NCBI RefSeq assembly: GCF_921293095.1
Contig: NC_060252.1
Span: 7,564,001-7,628,000 of the forward strand
Source of the DNA: Ischnura elegans
Taxonomy: Eukaryota; Arthropoda; Insecta; Odonata; Coenagrionidae
Direction of reading: 5' to 3'
Length of the DNA: 64,000 nucleotides
Shown here: piece by piece, positions 59,141 to 64,000 of the stretch
Position numbering within the stretch: the first letter of the stretch is position 1
Layout of the letters: the number at the start of each line of letters is the position of its first letter
Translations under genes and position numbers: made by a program
Notes under the pieces: generated by a model
The model's database searches: none
The model's input: the letters and a program-made list of their open reading frames with translations, nothing else
What the model was told of the DNA's origin: nothing

Positions 59141-62100
59141 TAATAAAACGAACATATTACGCATATAGGATAAGTATAGCATTCCCATGTAGTCTATATC
59201 ACAACCACGTAAACACAAATCGTTCGACTGGGATCAAAGATTTTTATATTTGCGGAAATCCGGTGTATTCGCGATGTCTTTTGTCGACCACGCCAATCCT
59301 CGAAGAGACAGGCCATCGCCTTCACCTCCTCTCATGACAATCCTGATTTGGGGAGCGCAGATTCCTCTGGATTGTTGATAATACACAGACCCTATGAGAG
59401 AGTAGTGTAGAGAACTGCCATCCAGAGGACTCTGGGGGTGCGCGTGGTCGAGCGACATCTTTGAGCCCCCCGCGAAGATCCGCTCTCGGCCTACCCACAA
59501 ACCCAAGGCATTGTGCTCGCCTAATTCCACCCTCACCTGAACCAGAATGGAAGAGGAAGGTTCGCAGAAGAATAGCGCAAGCCATTCGCCTAGAACGAAG
59601 GCCCAGCGCATGTTTGCATATCCCCTCTTAGCACACGGTGTGCTTCTTGGGAAGAATGTCCTGACACATTTCAGGGGGAGAAGAAAAGACAACTTCAAGC
59701 ATTTTTGCCAGTTGCCGAAATGGCGTCGAAAATCCTTCACTGTAGTCTTCCCCGGAAATGAAATCGACAACGCATAAACTTCCCAGCATACAGTCGACTG
59801 GGGTGACTTTTTCCCACCACTCGGAAAATATGTCCATTTACATGACGATGTTACCTATTAGTTGACCTAGTTCTCATATATTCCAATAAGTATGGCTTGT
59901 ACTTCCACAATGGGTAGCTAGATTAGTTTCTGTGTTATCACATATGACACCATCACCCTTTTCTTGTTGATTACGTTTTTGAGAGATTTATATCGCCTAC
60001 AAACTTCTTACTATATCAGGTATCTCAGAAATAATTACGGTAAACAGTAATTTTTACTCGGAGTCACAATGGCTTTTAGGATACAATACATTCTATGATA
60101 TTTTATAGTGAATCATCACAATGTTTTGCAGTTTGTGAAGGTGGATTATTATTATATTTTGGGATGACTTTGGCTCATCTTTTGTAAACGATATTTTTCC
60201 AGCCTAAGAGAATTTGCACTACATTTGATGAAAATGGTACTACAAATCGTAATTAATATACTTATTTGAAATTTAAGATTTGATCTCTGACCTCAACGTA
60301 CGATATTTACTAAGATTACTGCCATCGATCACGCCAGTCGGAAAGGACTTCCTTTTTGTGACCTGTAAAATGTAAAATTTGAAATACGAAAGTTTTCCAG
60401 CAATAAAAGTGTCTCCCATAATGTAAATTAATCGATGAATACTAAAAATAACGTGACTTTGAGGAAAAAACTGTTTATCTACCAAAAAACATAAATGTAG
60501 TTTACACAATGAGAAAAATTCACTCCATGACGAGGTGAGATTACCTTACGCAAAAAAATACTCCATACTTCGATCACATCAGAATGAATAGAAATGTAAA
60601 ACGTGGATAACAGTGCTATACACCATCTCTTCTGCAAGTAAAAAATATATTTAACCTAATAGATTAGCGTTTAAGGCTTATTTGAGCATATTTTACATAA
60701 TGTATCTAAAAATTGAGACCAGGTTTACCCAAGTTTACGGTAATGAAAAACATTTCGCAGTAGCCATGGAGGAGCTAAAAAAGGAGGGAGAGTTAGTAAG
60801 ATAGTGTTACTTTTAAAAGACGGAAATAAGATTTCACTGACGGTGAGAACCTCCAGTTTTTTATCACTCTTACGAGCCGCTAATGAGAAACTTCGTCACT
60901 GCAAATATTGCAAATATATTTGTCAAATGGATTGATGCAATAAATATTATTGGCAATATTATGATAAATGAAAATTATACCATATAATCAATATGATTGT
61001 ATATTTTAATTTTTTCATCCAAAACTATTTTCGCATGTGATAAAGTGGAATCAGAAGCAGTAATGCATACTTGCCGCGAAGCATGCAACCGGATATCAGG
61101 AAAAATAAGCACAAACATCAGTGTGGTGAATAGCTGAAGTCATTCAAATTCATAGGAAGCAAGTAACGAATTCCAAAGCTGTCATCGGTATTCGCAAACA
61201 GAATCCCGCCTATGAGGATACTTCGACAGCCACATTTTAGATCACATTCTCTACCAGTCCCCGAATCGTCCACTGCGAAGAAACTTCTGTTTTCTCTCTT
61301 AGGTTGCACTAGTTTGGAGTTTTGGAAAATATTTTCATATAACATATAGGCATTTATGTTTTATTATTTTAAAAATGCCGACCTGAACCACGACTATCAA
61401 TGCCAAAATTAATGACGCCGTGGAATTCGCCACACAAGTAATTATGCATAAAAAGACAGGAGCTGTGCAGATTTTTCCGGAAGAATTATGCATACTTTAG
61501 AAGGATAAAATGAAGATAAGGTATAACAGCATTTTTTAACACTTAGACGATAATAATTTGAGAAACCTTTGTCGCATAACAATAGGATCGTAAATCCTTG
61601 ATTAACCTCCAGAATTTCTAAGGAAACGCAGGATTTTTTTGTACACGCAATCCCAAGTTACTACGGAAACGCCAGAATAAAAGTAATCCAGCCAGAATGT
61701 ATGGTATTTTTTTTTAACGTGTTGTACCTCTAAAGTTGTTTTATTTTGTTTTGTAGTTTTCGGTCAGCACCCTTGAGGACTCCTTATGAATAGAGCGAAT
61801 CGTTAGCGAGGCAATCTCTTTTGTTTTAATCATTCAGGCAAGCCCCTCAAGATCTACAGAAATGGAATTTGAAAAAAGGAGTGGCAAAATAGCTAAAACT
61901 TGTCTTCATACTTTTATGGACGCAGAATTTTGTCCTTGGGGCAGTCCCCCATTCCCCCGACACCGTGAGAGGCGAATTCAGTGCGGGGTCAACAATGCGG
62001 GGACAGGAAATAACATCGACAGGAAATGGATGAATGCGGACAGTGACTTAGTTAGAATCGGTTTGTGTTTGGGGGAGACCCTGTTGCTGTTCCCTGAGTG

Positions 62101-63779
62101 ACCGCGCGCTGATAGAAAACTGGGAAGTTGAAAATAGTCGCTTTCATTTATATTCAATGGGCTTTCAAAGTTCATTTGGGGCCTTGTTGCTTCATCACAT
62201 GCACGTAGCGAAGTGGGGAGTAAGTTTTGGGGGCTTCAGACCTCCCCCACAAAGTTATTCCCTTATAACGACTGCCCGCTATACATCTGATGAGAGAGGA
62301 GGCCACTAGCTTAGGCGCACCTGCCCTTTGAAACTCCATTTTTAGATACGATTGCATAATGACAGTTCATAATGTCTGCCACCGAATCACTTTAAAGAAA
62401 AAACCTAATTCAATCTTTTTTCAGCAGGACAAGAGTAAGCTATGAATACACGGAAAGATTCGGATCTTTAAACTGAGGCATGAAAATCGGAAGGAGTATA
62501 CTGTCACCATTATTTTTGTGCTTCAGAAAAGGCTCAGGTGCACGATTAGCAGTGACGCATACACATTGGGGACGCAGGGGGCGTCCCCCCCCCCCCCCCC
62601 CTTGCAGGGTGCCCTCATTGCCGAACATTGCAGAACCACAATTGTAACTTTGTTATATCATAAGATGGCACTGTGTTGTGTATGCGTATAATCGTAAAAA
62701 TTTGCATGTGCCTTCTGGGTGAATTAATTTAATTCTGGCGTTTCCATAGCAACTTGTAATTGTGCGTACAAAAAAATCTGAAATACGGACTGGGGCCTCC
62801 CCCTGGATGCGAGACTTAAGGAGGTGTAAAACTACCAATCACCTAGCAACATAACTATTGATACGTCAAAACCAAAAATGCAATTTTTAAGAATGGTGGA
62901 ATACGTAATAGTTTCCTAGGTGACGCTGGGGCTAATGGTTGGAAGCGTGGGTCATTAAAGAAACGATGGAAGAGTACGGGGAGTTGTGCGAACTCTGATT
63001 TGGTGAGTGCGCGAAGCAAGGAAGTGGATTGAAGATCTTGAAAACAAGAGGGGCGTCACTACAAGAGGGCTGGTTGGTGAAAATGAGTGTTTGATTAAGA
63101 ATAACTGACATATATCTGTGAGGTTGTGTTGTGCCTGTTTCGAATTACTACATGACTCGAAGCTAAAAAGGGGAAAATGCAAATGGCCTGTTAAATGTGA
63201 GCCGAAAGAGAAGTGACATATTTGTTGTTTTTTGCGTTTGGTTACTTTTTAATATCAGACCGAGAGAGAAATTTTACATATAATGCATTTTTGATTCAAT
63301 ACGTAGGTGAGGTTAGCAATTATCAGAGTCCTCTGAATTACCTTACAATAACTACGAAGTCGAGTCGTTACAGCCCACCATCGTTCACGATGGACCTAGT
63401 CGAGAAGACAGACAGAGTTTCTTGTCGAGACAGGCGGAGTTTATTCATTTCAAATTATCCAATTGAACGTTAAGACAAATGCTCAATCCGCCAGCAACAA
63501 ACATTTCTAAAGACTCCATGTCTTAGATTCTTGGTTTATTCTCTTAATTTCCGACGTTTCCATGGTTGTCACGCTTTTTTTTATTTTTTAATTTTATATT
63601 TTGGTTCTTACAGGCTTCTAAAAACATCTCAACCCCTCTTAAATGCCGGACGACCTTCATATGCTCAATAAATTCTGAAAAAAAACACTATATCTGCCCA
63701 TTTCCCCCACAGGACTCTATGGAGCGCTTAGTTTTACAATGATGCACACCTCCTTTCCCACATTGGAAGCATGTGCGAC
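59141..63779. other. Stretch without a recognised gene
   Basis: Nothing is identified with confidence. A GC-richer block at 59270-59780 has long open frames on both strands (178 codons minus at 59770-59234, 76 codons plus at 59547-59777); I recognise neither. Repeat-like patches lie at 62195-62270 and 62560-62630, and a run of about 18 C at 62585-62602 is a likely assembly weak point. Confidence 0.4.
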
Positions 63780-64000
63780 CAGGGGCGCAGCTAGGAATTA
63801 AGGCTTGGGGTGCAACTAATACTAGGGATCTGGGGGTATGGAATACCCGCCAGGGTAAGCGGGAGATGCGAGATTAATAAATAGCGGAATTTTAAAATAA
63901 ATTATTCAAAATGGTGAGTTTAACGGCTTTCCGAGGGATATTTTATTAAGCCTTACACTAGTCTGTAAGTAATATTAATCCAATTAAGTAAAATTGATTA
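63780..64000 (-). mobile_element. hAT-type MITE, second copy, cut by window end
   Basis: CAGGGGCGCAGCTAGG at 63780 and the following sequence match the reverse complement of 49766-49500, including GGTATGGAATACCC, GATTAATAAAT and AAAATGGTGAGTTT. The far end lies beyond the window, so the duplication (expected TGTGCGAC) cannot be checked. Confidence 0.85.

Noticed and set aside
1-64000. CRISPR arrays, prokaryotic operons or phage genes
   Set aside because: No regularly spaced repeats or bacterial-type gene clusters were seen; the content is animal throughout.

Overview
The window is animal nuclear DNA, most likely from an insect or another arthropod. It is AT-rich, and its one clear host gene is split into six small coding exons by long GT-AG introns. 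The rest is dominated by arthropod-style transposons: non-LTR retroelements, a Penelope-like element, Ty1/copia, mariner, pogo/Tigger-like, PIF/Harbinger-like, hAT and piggyBac-like elements. I see no bacterial operons, CRISPR array, rRNA or intact tRNA gene. The species cannot be named from the sequence alone.

Host gene: glucosamine-6-phosphate deaminase (GNPDA) lies on the minus strand from 52228 (ATG) down to 36405 (stop). It has six coding exons with correct splice sites and matching phases, giving a complete 276-residue enzyme with all catalytic positions conserved. Its introns host a hAT MITE, a copia fragment with a probable LTR, a Tigger-like element with a younger Harbinger MITE nested inside it, and several repeats.

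Left part (1-18.7 kb): anonymous AT-rich DNA with decayed LINE remains (about 3.0-5.8, 9.0-9.4 and 10.1-11.5 kb), a CR1/Jockey-type fragment (5.8-6.4 kb, minus strand) and an almost perfect 203-bp foldback at 6.7 kb. Two weak spliced-gene candidates of unknown function lie on the plus strand, at 13.7-14.8 kb and at 18.8-21.8 kb; the intron of the second holds the Penelope-like element.

Middle (21.8-36 kb): a 1.08-kb Harbinger-like element, two pogo-like MITEs with TA target duplications, a mariner remnant with an internal palindrome, tRNA-like SINE remnants, and one copy of a dispersed repeat. That repeat carries a TTAA-flanked insertion whose empty site can be read in the other copy at 47.8 kb.

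Right part (47-64 kb): hAT MITEs with perfect 8-bp target duplications, the C-terminus of a hAT transposase, a second foldback at 53.5 kb, and a fairly young RTE-like retrotransposon (56.0-57.8 kb, minus strand). Downstream of it are a tandemly duplicated segment and a hammerhead-like terminal motif. From 59.2 to 63.8 kb I recognise no gene. The most interesting recurring signal is a set of short hammerhead-ribozyme-like motifs (a CTGATGA-like box, a short hairpin, then GAAAC). They occur singly and inside the foldbacks, and they recall the terminal repeats of Penelope-like elements.
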